DNA of 13,517 nt from Spirochaetales bacterium (lineage in GTDB: Bacteria; Spirochaetota; Spirochaetia; Treponematales; Rectinemataceae). The notes beneath the pieces were generated by a model. The model did no database searches. It was given only the letters and a program-made list of their open reading frames with translations, and was not told where the DNA came from. The position numbers and the translations under genes were made by a program. The DNA lies in NCBI GenBank assembly GCA_015657395.1, contig JADLKI010000010.1:2739-16255 (forward strand). The letters are read 5' to 3'. Positions 6,126 to 12,546 of the stretch are shown in pieces (positions within the stretch are counted from its first letter, which is position 1; every line of letters starts with the position of its first letter).

Positions 6126-7352
6126 TCAGCGCCCGAGGCTTTTAAGTACTTCGTGCAGTGTATCGGTATAATTCCGGCCTTCAGTGTAGGACTCCCTGTT
6201 CATGATGCAGCGCTTTGCCGAGAGCATGACGAGCTGCTCGGCGAGCTTTCTGGCCGCACTGTCCCCGATGGAAGTCAAGTCTTTCACCTGGGCAGTGCCT
6301 ACGGCTCTCCGTATCATCTCGACACCCGCGACACCGGCGCTGTCGGCCAATATCGTGCCCAGGAGCCAGGAGGAATATCCTTCAGTCATCGCCATCCTGT
6401 CGCTGATACGCGCCGCAAACAGCGAGCTGAACTTTTTCTTGAAAAGCTCTACTATGTCGACGATGGTGGCATCCAGCCAGTCGATATATTCTTCCCTGTC
6501 TTTGCCGCGCTCCATGGTCACCGCGGCGTTGGCCCACGCAAAGCACATGTTCCCCACCACGTTGCCGACATCGTAGCCGGCCGGGCCATAAAAAGCGAAT
6601 TCGGGATCGATGACCTTCGTCGAATCTTCCCGTACAAAAATGGAACCGGAATGCAGGTCGCCATGGATGAGCGCCTGCGCATTGTTCATGAACTGATACT
6701 TGAGCTTGGCGACCTCGAGATGGAGGAGGGAATCGCCATATATCTCCCCGGCCACGAAGTCTGCGTTGGGAGGAAACACCTTGTTGTGCCCCGCGGCGTT
6801 TGTGTAAGGGTCGGTGTACACGAGCTGTTCCGTTATGGCGCAGAGCTGGGGGTTCGTATAGCGCTTCACCAGTTCTTTCTTCTCTGCCGGGTCCATCACG
6901 GTATCGAGGGTCGGCACAAGGGTTTTGGCCATGAAGTCCGAAATATCCTCCGCGAGTCGCGGGAACTTTTTATGCGCCATCAGCTCGTAGCGCAGTATCC
7001 TATGGTCGGACAGATCCTCCATCGACAGGCAGGACATTACGGGATCGTAGTCGTACACGGCGGGCACCAGTCCGGGGGCCAGTTCTCCCTCCATCTTCAG
7101 AATCTCGGCCTCTATCCTGTTGCGGTCGAAGCCGAGGACCCGGCTGCCCGAGCGTGTGCCTGCGTCGGCGTGCTTGATGATGACGGACCTGCCCCCTATG
7201 GGGTCCCGCACTCTGAACACATAGTTGATGTTGCCATCGCCGATTTCCGAGCACTCGAGCGGGCCGCTGCCGCCGAACAGCGGAAGCCGCTGCGCCGCAT
7301 ATTCCGCGGCATCGGCCTCAGTCATCCTGAAGTGATGATCAAATTTGGACAT
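6126..7352 (-). CDS. mtnK: 5-methylthioribose kinase (MtnK; possibly also 5-deoxyribose kinase)
   Basis: A 408-residue kinase of the choline-kinase-like fold, phosphorylating C1 of 5-methylthioribose (and plausibly 5-deoxyribose) with ATP. The N-lobe has the glycine-loop equivalent EIGDGNINYVF (36-46) and the ATP-binding lysine in VIIKHA (Lys60). The C-lobe has ALIHGDLHSGSIFV (227-240) with candidate catalytic base Asp232, and VIDPEFAFYGPAGYD (247-261) in place of DFG, with Asp249 for metal binding. Both are diagnostic of MtnK rather than other small-molecule kinases. GGAAGGAG lies 6 bp before the ATG. It follows the permease gene by 26 bp and precedes the aldolase by 36 bp, so the imported sugar meets its kinase immediately. 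Using MtnK rather than MtnP implies the free sugar, not MTA, is the substrate. Confidence 0.92.
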   Translation of the reverse strand: MSKFDHHFRMTEADAAEYAAQRLPLFGGSGPLECSEIGDGNINYVFRVRDPIGGRSVIIKHADAGTRSGSRVLGFDRNRIEAEILKMEGELAPGLVPAVYDYDPVMSCLSMEDLSDHRILRYELMAHKKFPRLAEDISDFMAKTLVPTLDTVMDPAEKKELVKRYTNPQLCAITEQLVYTDPYTNAAGHNKVFPPNADFVAGEIYGDSLLHLEVAKLKYQFMNNAQALIHGDLHSGSIFVREDSTKVIDPEFAFYGPAGYDVGNVVGNMCFAWANAAVTMERGKDREEYIDWLDATIVDIVELFKKKFSSLFAARISDRMAMTEGYSSWLLGTILADSAGVAGVEMIRRAVGTAQVKDLTSIGDSAARKLAEQLVMLSAKRCIMNRESYTEGRNYTDTLHEVLKSLGR

Positions 7353-7378
7353 TCACGGCTCCTTCCTCTTCCCCTCTC

Positions 7379-8377
7379 TCAGCCTTCGCTCTTGCTGGAG
7401 TAGTAGGTCGACGCGAGGGCTATGGCGAGCACCACGCCCTTGACCGCGTTGAGCGAGTAATAGGGCACCGACATCATAATGAGGCCGTTTTCCAAAATGC
7501 CCACGAGCGATGCTCCGATGAAAGTGCCGAATGCGTTGGGCTTGTCCGCTCCTGCCACGGAGCGCCCGATGAAGACCGCCGAGATGGCCGGCATCGCATA
7601 CCCAGCCGCTCCCTGTATCTGGGCCGACATGTTCCTCGAGGCCACAAGCACACCCCCGAGCCCTATAAAGACTGCCGACAGCATGCCCGCAAATATGCGG
7701 TACCGGTTGACCGGAATTCCGGAGAGGCGCGCCGCCTCCTTATTGCCACCCACCGCGTATATGTACCGGCCGTACTTGGTGTAGGTCAGGAAAATGTGAA
7801 TGATGATGACGATCACGATCATGATGATGATGATCGCCGGGGCCTGTCCCATGTCCTTGAACATCCGGGGGATCTTGCCTATGGTCGGCGTGCCGTCGAA
7901 CCTGGGCATGCCCTCGCTGACGGCCCCTCCACCCGAGTAGGTGAGGCTCAGACCATCGAGCATGAACATCATGGCCAGCGTAGCCAGCAGATCAGGTATC
8001 TTGCACTTGACGATGAGGAACATCGTGATGAGCGTGAGTGCCATCGTGGCGGTTATGGCAAGGGGAATGGCCAGCCACATGTTCATCTGGTACCAGACGA
8101 AGAAGCTGATGACGAGCGCTCCCGACATGGTCGCCATCGAGCCCGACGAGAGATCGAAGCCACCTACGGCGAGCGTCACGGTCAGGCCGATGGCTATGAT
8201 CGTAGTCACCGAGATGGACCGCAGAATGGTGATCATGTTGCTGCTGGTCAAAAAGAGCTGCGGCATCTTCAGCGCAAAGAAACCAAATATGGCTATGAGC
8301 GCGATTATGGAGGCCCATTTTGTGAGAAATCCGGTCACCGCCCCTCTCGCTGCCGAGTTTTTTGTTGTTCGTGCCAT
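7379..8377 (-). CDS. Ribose-type ABC transporter permease (BPD_transp_2 family)
   Basis: A 332-residue inner-membrane permease of the RbsC family, with roughly 9-10 hydrophobic segments. Family marks are GGFDLSSGSM (72-81, usually GGIDLSVGS), IPDLLATLAMMF (127-138), the cytoplasmic coupling loop AVGGNKEAARLSGIPVNRYR (208-227) and GYAMPAISAVFIG (259-271). In the last of these an Ala-Met pair replaces the Glu-Leu common in ribose permeases. Residues 181-193 are almost pure Ile/Val, encoded by an ATC/GTC-rich simple repeat. Its ATG abuts the ATPase stop (TAAATG), so the two are translationally coupled. It likely forms a homodimer with the double ATPase, moving 5-methylthioribose or 5-deoxyribose. 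The family is certain; the substrate comes from operon context. Confidence 0.9.
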   Translation of the reverse strand: MARTTKNSAARGAVTGFLTKWASIIALIAIFGFFALKMPQLFLTSSNMITILRSISVTTIIAIGLTVTLAVGGFDLSSGSMATMSGALVISFFVWYQMNMWLAIPLAITATMALTLITMFLIVKCKIPDLLATLAMMFMLDGLSLTYSGGGAVSEGMPRFDGTPTIGKIPRMFKDMGQAPAIIIIMIVIVIIIHIFLTYTKYGRYIYAVGGNKEAARLSGIPVNRYRIFAGMLSAVFIGLGGVLVASRNMSAQIQGAAGYAMPAISAVFIGRSVAGADKPNAFGTFIGASLVGILENGLIMMSVPYYSLNAVKGVVLAIALASTYYSSKSEG

Positions 8378-9907
8378 TTATTTTCTGCCCCCTGTGGCGT
8401 AATAGAGAATCTCTTCTTCGGTAGTCTTGTGCGTTTCCAGTTCGGTGACGAATTCACCGTTGTACATGACGTAGAGTCTGTCGGTGATGGCGAGGATTTC
8501 GTTTATTTCGGACGAGGCATAGAGCACGGCTTTCCCCTGCTTTGCCAGACTCTGGATGAGCTGGAAAATGTCCCTCTTGGCCCCGACATCGACGCCTTTT
8601 GTGGGCTCGTCCAGCATATAGATGTCCGAGTCGGACGTGAGCCATTTCCCGACGGCGACCTTCTGCTGGTTGCCTCCGGAGAGGTATTTCACCCGCTGAT
8701 ACACGGAGGGCGTCTTGATCCCGAGGTCGCCCACGAGCTTCTTGGCATTCGCAATCTCGAGGCTCCTCACGATAAAGGAAAACCGGTTCGCAAATTTGCC
8801 GAGGCAGGCCGCGGACAGATTGAAATACACAGGTTCACTGACAAGGACGCCTTCCTTCCTGCGCTCTTCGGGCACAAGTGCAATTTTCTGCCTGACCGCC
8901 GATGTCGGGCTGTGCACCGATATGGGCTTGCCCTTATAGCGTACCGTCCCCGCCCCCATCCTGTTCGCCCCGAACAGAAGTTTGCAGAGTTCGGTCTTCC
9001 CCGCGCCCACCAGCCCGCAGACACCCACGATCTCACCACTGCGTATGCTGAATGAGACGTCGCGGACCTTCCCTTCTCCATCCATGAGGTGCTCGGCCTC
9101 TATCACGACATCCCCGATAGGGGCAGGTATCTTGGGAAAATTTTCCTCGAAGCTCCTGCCCAGCATGAGATTGACGATGTCCTGCACGGTGAGGCTGCTG
9201 TCCACGGTCCGGTTCGCGACGACCTGCCCATCCTTCATGACAGTGAGGCTCTGGCATATCTGGAAAAGCTCGGGCAGACGATGCGAGATGAAAATAATGC
9301 CCACATTTTTCTTGCTCGCCAGTTCTTTGACGATGCGGAACAGCTCCGCCACTTCGCCGAGGCTCAATGGGGCGGTGGGCTCGTCCAGTATCAGAAACCT
9401 GCACTGTTCCCGAACCGCCCGGGCTATAAGCACCATCTGCTTCTGCGCGAGCGTGAGACTCGACATCTTGCGGGTGACATCGATGTCCATGTTGAGCTGC
9501 CTGAGGATATCCCTTGCGGACTTGTTGATTTTCCGCCAGCGGATCATCGCCCTGCCTTTCATGCCCGTGACGATGCTGTTGAACATTATGTTCTCGCCGA
9601 CGGTCAGGTAGGGGAAAAGAGCCGTGTCCACTTCCTGATACACCAGCTCGATGCCGAGGTCCTTGGCTGCTCTCGGAGTCCGGAGTTCGTAATGCTGCGA
9701 GTCGATAAATATGTCGCCGGTGTATGTTTCGTTGGCCCCCGCAAGAACCTTCATGAGAGTGGATTTCCCCGCTCCATTGGCGCCAACCACTGCGCGGATC
9801 TCTCCACTCCTCATGGTGAAGTTTACATTGTTGAGGGCTTTCACACCGGGAAACTCAATGGAGATGTCTTTCATCTCGAGTGTGCACATATTCTCGCTCA
9901 TACGCAT
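8378..9907 (-). CDS. Sugar ABC transporter ATPase, two fused nucleotide-binding domains (RbsA-like)
   Basis: A 509-residue cytoplasmic ATPase with the tandem layout of ribose/galactose importers. Domain 1 has Walker A GANGAGKST (42-50), a degenerate signature LTLAQKQ (151-157), Walker B FLILDEPTA (171-179) and a switch His in FISHR. Domain 2 has Walker A GLVGAGKTE (298-306), a full signature LSGGNQQK (409-416) and Walker B MLDEPTKGVD (431-440). In domain 2 the switch position reads YASSEINE, without the histidine, as is usual in this family, so only one site is expected to be fully catalytic. The start could be ATG 9907 (AGGA only 3 bp away) or ATG 9901 (9 bp away); the second has better spacing. 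A 61-bp gap with a strong hairpin separates it from the binding-protein gene. Confidence 0.93.
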   Translation of the reverse strand: MRMSENMCTLEMKDISIEFPGVKALNNVNFTMRSGEIRAVVGANGAGKSTLMKVLAGANETYTGDIFIDSQHYELRTPRAAKDLGIELVYQEVDTALFPYLTVGENIMFNSIVTGMKGRAMIRWRKINKSARDILRQLNMDIDVTRKMSSLTLAQKQMVLIARAVREQCRFLILDEPTAPLSLGEVAELFRIVKELASKKNVGIIFISHRLPELFQICQSLTVMKDGQVVANRTVDSSLTVQDIVNLMLGRSFEENFPKIPAPIGDVVIEAEHLMDGEGKVRDVSFSIRSGEIVGVCGLVGAGKTELCKLLFGANRMGAGTVRYKGKPISVHSPTSAVRQKIALVPEERRKEGVLVSEPVYFNLSAACLGKFANRFSFIVRSLEIANAKKLVGDLGIKTPSVYQRVKYLSGGNQQKVAVGKWLTSDSDIYMLDEPTKGVDVGAKRDIFQLIQSLAKQGKAVLYASSEINEILAITDRLYVMYNGEFVTELETHKTTEEEILYYATGGRK

Positions 9908-9919
9908 GTATCCTCTTAA

Positions 9920-9947
9920 GGCAAAGGCCCGGGTACCGGGCCTTGCC
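9920..9947 (-). promoter_or_regulatory. Intergenic mRNA hairpin between binding-protein and ATPase genes
   Basis: GGCAAAGGCCCGG (9920-9932) pairs with CCGGGCCTTGCC (9936-9947): 12 base pairs with a single bulged A and a GTA loop. It lies 22 bp after the binding-protein stop and just before the ATPase ribosome binding site. No T-tract follows on the minus strand, so it is not a standard terminator. Such structures after binding-protein genes commonly protect the upstream message or lower downstream expression; that role is inferred. Confidence 0.7.
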
Positions 9948-9968
9948 GTCCGCCGATTATAAAGGATG

Positions 9969-11048
9969 CTATTTTGCTCCTGCTGCCTTTCTCAGATCGG
10001 CCATCCAGGGCGATATGTTGTCGTTGTTGACGCCGTATCCCTTGATTATGGTGCCAAGGTTGGTGACATTGGCCTCAGGGGTGAGCTGGTCGGCAAAAAT
10101 CACCGAGGGCTGGAGGATATACTCCGCGGGAGTCGGGTCATCCATGAGCTTCTGGGCGACAAGCCGTACGGCCGAGATGCCTATATTGGAGAAGTGGGTG
10201 GCCACGCAGGCTTTCCATATCTTGTCGGGAGCGCGCATATAATTGATATCCTGATTGGAGATATCGATCGACACCAGCGGGATATCGCTGCGGTTGGCCT
10301 CGATGAGCGCCTTGTAGGCGCCGCGTGCGTATGCATCGTAGGCGCTCCAGATCACATCCACCGTCCCCTTGGGATATTTGGGCAGTATGGACGCGACGAC
10401 GCTGGCGATGGAACCTTCCGAATCGGCCGGATTGGTCGGACCGAGCACTTCGAGCGTTTTAATCTTCTTGGCGTCTTCGTACTTTTTGTAGGTCTCCTGT
10501 CTCCTGTCGAAAGGAGGAATGCCCGGGCCGCGCCACAGTTTCAGCACGCGGATGGGCTTGGGCGCGTCTTTCAGCAGCACGTCGCATATGTAGTCGAGCG
10601 CCAGCCGCGCCATCTCCTGATCGCTCTGGAACATGGTGGTGATGCCGGGGATACCCTTGCCTTCAGAGTCCTGGATAACGGTGTCGAAGGTGACAACCTT
10701 AATCCCTCTGGCCACAATGGTCTTTATGAGATCGTAGGCGTATTGTGGCTTGCCGTGCGAGATGATCATCCCCTGATACCCCTGCTGCGCACACTGATGG
10801 ATGATGTCCTGGAATCTCACATCATCGCCATCGGAGGTGAACACATCCACCTTGATCCCGTAGTAGGTACCCTCGCGGATGGCGCCATCGAACGCCATCT
10901 TGAAGATGTCGGTCGATGTGCCGTTGAGCACATACGCCACCCTGTAGCCCTTCGATTTGAACTGCTGGGCGGTCATTTTCGTGTCGGCATTGGCGCAGAG
11001 CGCAAACACTGCCAACATTGCGGCGAAAGTCAATAATGACTTTTTCAC
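9969..11048 (-). CDS. Periplasmic sugar-binding protein (RbsB-like, Peripla_BP_4 type)
   Basis: A 359-residue solute-binding protein. The GTG at 11048 is taken as start: AAGGAGG lies 6 bp upstream and it gives a textbook signal peptide (KK, then a hydrophobic core LLTFAAMLAVFAL, cleavage after ANA at residue 21). An ATG at 11105 would add 19 residues that spoil the leader. There is no clear lipobox, which suggests a diderm cell with a free periplasmic protein. The mature part follows the two-lobe ribose-binding plan: YRVAYVLNGTSTDIFKMAFDGAI, GMIISHGKPQ, IKVVTFDTVIQDSEG and VDVIWSAYDAYARGAYKAL. It is slightly longer than RbsB. As the first gene of the importer it sets substrate choice. The locus points to 5-methylthioribose or 5-deoxyribose, but ligand residues cannot be assigned from sequence alone. 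Confidence 0.9.
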   Translation of the reverse strand: MKKSLLTFAAMLAVFALCANADTKMTAQQFKSKGYRVAYVLNGTSTDIFKMAFDGAIREGTYYGIKVDVFTSDGDDVRFQDIIHQCAQQGYQGMIISHGKPQYAYDLIKTIVARGIKVVTFDTVIQDSEGKGIPGITTMFQSDQEMARLALDYICDVLLKDAPKPIRVLKLWRGPGIPPFDRRQETYKKYEDAKKIKTLEVLGPTNPADSEGSIASVVASILPKYPKGTVDVIWSAYDAYARGAYKALIEANRSDIPLVSIDISNQDINYMRAPDKIWKACVATHFSNIGISAVRLVAQKLMDDPTPAEYILQPSVIFADQLTPEANVTNLGTIIKGYGVNNDNISPWMADLRKAAGAK

Positions 11049-11054
11049 ACACAG

Positions 11055-11061
11055 CCTCCTT
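11055..11061 (-). promoter_or_regulatory. Ribosome binding site deciding the GTG start of the binding protein
   Basis: AAGGAGG on the minus strand, 6 bases before GTG 11048. It is one of the strongest ribosome binding sites in the window and rules for the GTG start that yields a normal signal peptide. Confidence 0.8.
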
Positions 11062-11072
11062 GGAAAATTGCT

Positions 11073-11153
11073 GATGGGGAACCCCCATCGCTTATGCGCC
11101 CCCATAGGGCGCTTATACCCTCTGATTGGAGCCTGAACTGGCGAACGTCAGGC
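11073..11153 (-). promoter_or_regulatory. Three tandem hairpins between regulator and binding-protein genes
   Basis: Three perfect short inverted repeats follow each other: GCCTGA 11131-11136 with TCAGGC 11148-11153, which overlaps the regulator stop; GCGCCC 11096-11101 with GGGCGC 11107-11112, loop of 5; and GATGGGG 11073-11079 with CCCCATC 11083-11089, loop of 3. After the last, the minus strand reads AGCAATTTTCC, only a weak T-tract, then the ribosome binding site. They could form a leaky terminator or attenuator, or an RNA-processing barrier separating low regulator output from high binding-protein output. A TATAAG at about 11113-11118 could be a weak -10, but no -35 is evident. Confidence 0.55.
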
Positions 11154-12089
11154 CCCTTTGAGAATTTTCAGTGCGGCGGCGGCAGTCTTTTCATCGGTGA
11201 CCAGGCCATCTATGAATCTGCCGCGTATCGCGCCCGCTATGGGCAACACTTTGGTCTCTCCGTATGCCACCGCAGTGACGGGGCACTTCATCGGCACATC
11301 CGCCGTCACGGACCTCTCTTCGATGGGAGTGGGAACTCTCCTCCCCTCCACATCGAAAAAGTGCGTAAAAATATCGCCCACAGCGCCACGCTTCAGCATG
11401 TCTGCCACATCGTTTTCCTGAATAAAGCCCCGGGCCAGGAGTCCCGTCTGTGCGACATCGCCCAGGCCTATCATGGCGCACTCCACGGAGTTGGCCATCT
11501 TGAGTACGGACGCCACCACATAGTCGTTCCGAAGGACCTTTGCGGTCTCGGGAGTCGAGGCTATGGCGGGGGCCCATATGTTGAAGTAGTCGATTCCGAG
11601 GAGCTTGGCCAGCAGTATCCCGCTCGAACAGGGATTGAAGGGATTGACCGCATAGTTCGGCATTGCGTTGCCCGTGAGCGACACAATCCGCTTCACCGTT
11701 TTCTTTTGGAGCGATTCCAGCATGCCGAGCGCGGCGGAGACTGCACGGCTCGATCCAATGCCAATATTCTCATACTTTCTGCAGAAGTCGGAAAACTTAA
11801 GGGAGGCCGCATACGCCACATTGGAGCCCGTGTCGCGGCCCGCGGGCACGATCGTTACGTCCGAGAGCCCGGAGACCGCCTTAAATTCCTTCTCGGCCTC
11901 GAAGAGCGAGATGTAGCGCCGGCCAATCTTGATCTCCACGATCTTGTTCTCGCGAATCACTTTCAGGAGGCGCACCACCTTGATGCGGGGAATCCCCAGG
12001 AGTTCACCTATCTCCTGCTGGCTCCTGTCTTCGTAATAATAGAGCCATGCGATTCTCGTGAGCATGGAATTGTTCAAATGTTCACTCAT
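11148..12089 (-). CDS. SorC/DeoR-type sugar-responsive transcriptional regulator
   Basis: A 313-residue regulator of the SorC family (LsrR/CggR relatives), the usual length. The N-terminus carries a helix-turn-helix, about residues 11-50 (TRIAWLYYYEDRSQQEIGEL, LGIPRIKVVRLLKVIRENK). The rest is the NagB-like sugar-phosphate-binding domain, with IGIGSSRAVSAALG, VGDIFTHFFDVEGR and the ending GRFIDGLVTDEKTAAAALKIL. Family members bind phosphorylated sugars, so the effector is probably a pathway intermediate such as the 5-substituted ribose- or ribulose-1-phosphate. It is divergent from nothing nearby and leads the catabolic locus on the same strand. No ribosome binding site precedes ATG 12089, and the predicted transcript starts only a base or two before it, so it may be leaderless. 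ATG 12065 is the alternative start and would retain the whole helix-turn-helix. Confidence 0.9.
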   Translation of the reverse strand: MSEHLNNSMLTRIAWLYYYEDRSQQEIGELLGIPRIKVVRLLKVIRENKIVEIKIGRRYISLFEAEKEFKAVSGLSDVTIVPAGRDTGSNVAYAASLKFSDFCRKYENIGIGSSRAVSAALGMLESLQKKTVKRIVSLTGNAMPNYAVNPFNPCSSGILLAKLLGIDYFNIWAPAIASTPETAKVLRNDYVVASVLKMANSVECAMIGLGDVAQTGLLARGFIQENDVADMLKRGAVGDIFTHFFDVEGRRVPTPIEERSVTADVPMKCPVTAVAYGETKVLPIAGAIRGRFIDGLVTDEKTAAAALKILKGA

Positions 12090-12099
12090 CTGAACAATT
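12068..12099. promoter_or_regulatory. Probable operator: 9-bp inverted repeat with TGTTCA boxes
   Basis: AATTGTTCA at 12068-12076 is mirrored exactly by TGAACAATT at 12091-12099. A further TGTTCA lies inside at 12079-12084, giving two direct boxes 8 bp apart and one inverted box. The site covers the -10 element, the expected transcription start and the annotated ATG of the regulator. Autoregulation by the SorC-type protein is the simplest reading. Confidence 0.7.
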
Positions 12100-12126
12100 G
12101 ATACAACGGTTTTTTCAATCTGTCAA
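12098..12126 (-). promoter_or_regulatory. Sigma70-type promoter of the regulator (and possibly the whole operon)
   Basis: On the minus strand a perfect -35 TTGACA (12126-12121) is followed by a 17-bp spacer and a -10-like TATCAA (12103-12098). The start of transcription would fall near 12091. No equally good promoter is seen between the regulator and the binding-protein gene, so this one may drive the full locus. Confidence 0.7.
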
Positions 12127-12225
12127 GCAAAAATTTATAGTATTTGAATTCTCCGTTAAGACGAAAGAGGGTCTTGCCGGTCCGATGGTACGTTTTATTT
12201 TAAAAAAACTTGAGAAGAAGCTTTC

Positions 12226-12537
12226 CTAAGTTGCCGATACACCGGCCGGCTTGCGCCTGTTCCGCCTGTTAATCGTGTCTATCGCTGACCTGAGAACTGC
12301 GGCAACGAAGAAGGCTGCGAGGAACTTGCCAAAGACGACCACCATATTCTGCAGCGCCGGGGAAACTGCGCCGCTTTTTTCAGAAGAATCGGCAGTGACC
12401 TGACTTCCATTTCTGCCCGGAGCGGCTGATGAAATGGCATCAGGAGGAGGGATCAGTGTCTGAATCGCAAAGTATGCCGCACAGCCGAACACCGCCGCGA
12501 CTGTGAGGATAGCAATAGTTCTGAGTATGGTCTTCAT
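12226..12537 (-). CDS. Small two-helix membrane protein downstream of a sensor kinase
   Basis: A 103-residue protein beginning 9 bp after the kinase stop, with GGGA upstream of the ATG. The first hydrophobic segment covers about residues 6-28. A polar Ser/Ala/Gly-rich stretch (31-58) follows, then a second segment at about 64-86 and a basic tail (RRNRRKP). Both ends are probably cytoplasmic, with the polar loop outside. The kinase linkage suggests an accessory or target of that signalling system. I do not recognise a named family. The 12104-12225 interval downstream holds a T-run near 12194-12212 but no convincing terminator stem. Confidence 0.65.
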   Translation of the reverse strand: MKTILRTIAILTVAAVFGCAAYFAIQTLIPPPDAISSAAPGRNGSQVTADSSEKSGAVSPALQNMVVVFGKFLAAFFVAAVLRSAIDTINRRNRRKPAGVSAT

Positions 12538-12546
12538 CTGTTCCCT

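Noticed and set aside
6153..7403. 416-codon plus-strand frame opposite mtnK
   Set aside because: A shadow frame: the opposite strand encodes an intact kinase with diagnostic motifs.
9920..9947. Intrinsic terminator after the binding-protein gene
   Set aside because: The stem is strong, but the minus strand continues TTAAGAGGATAC with no T-tract, and the ATPase gene begins at once.
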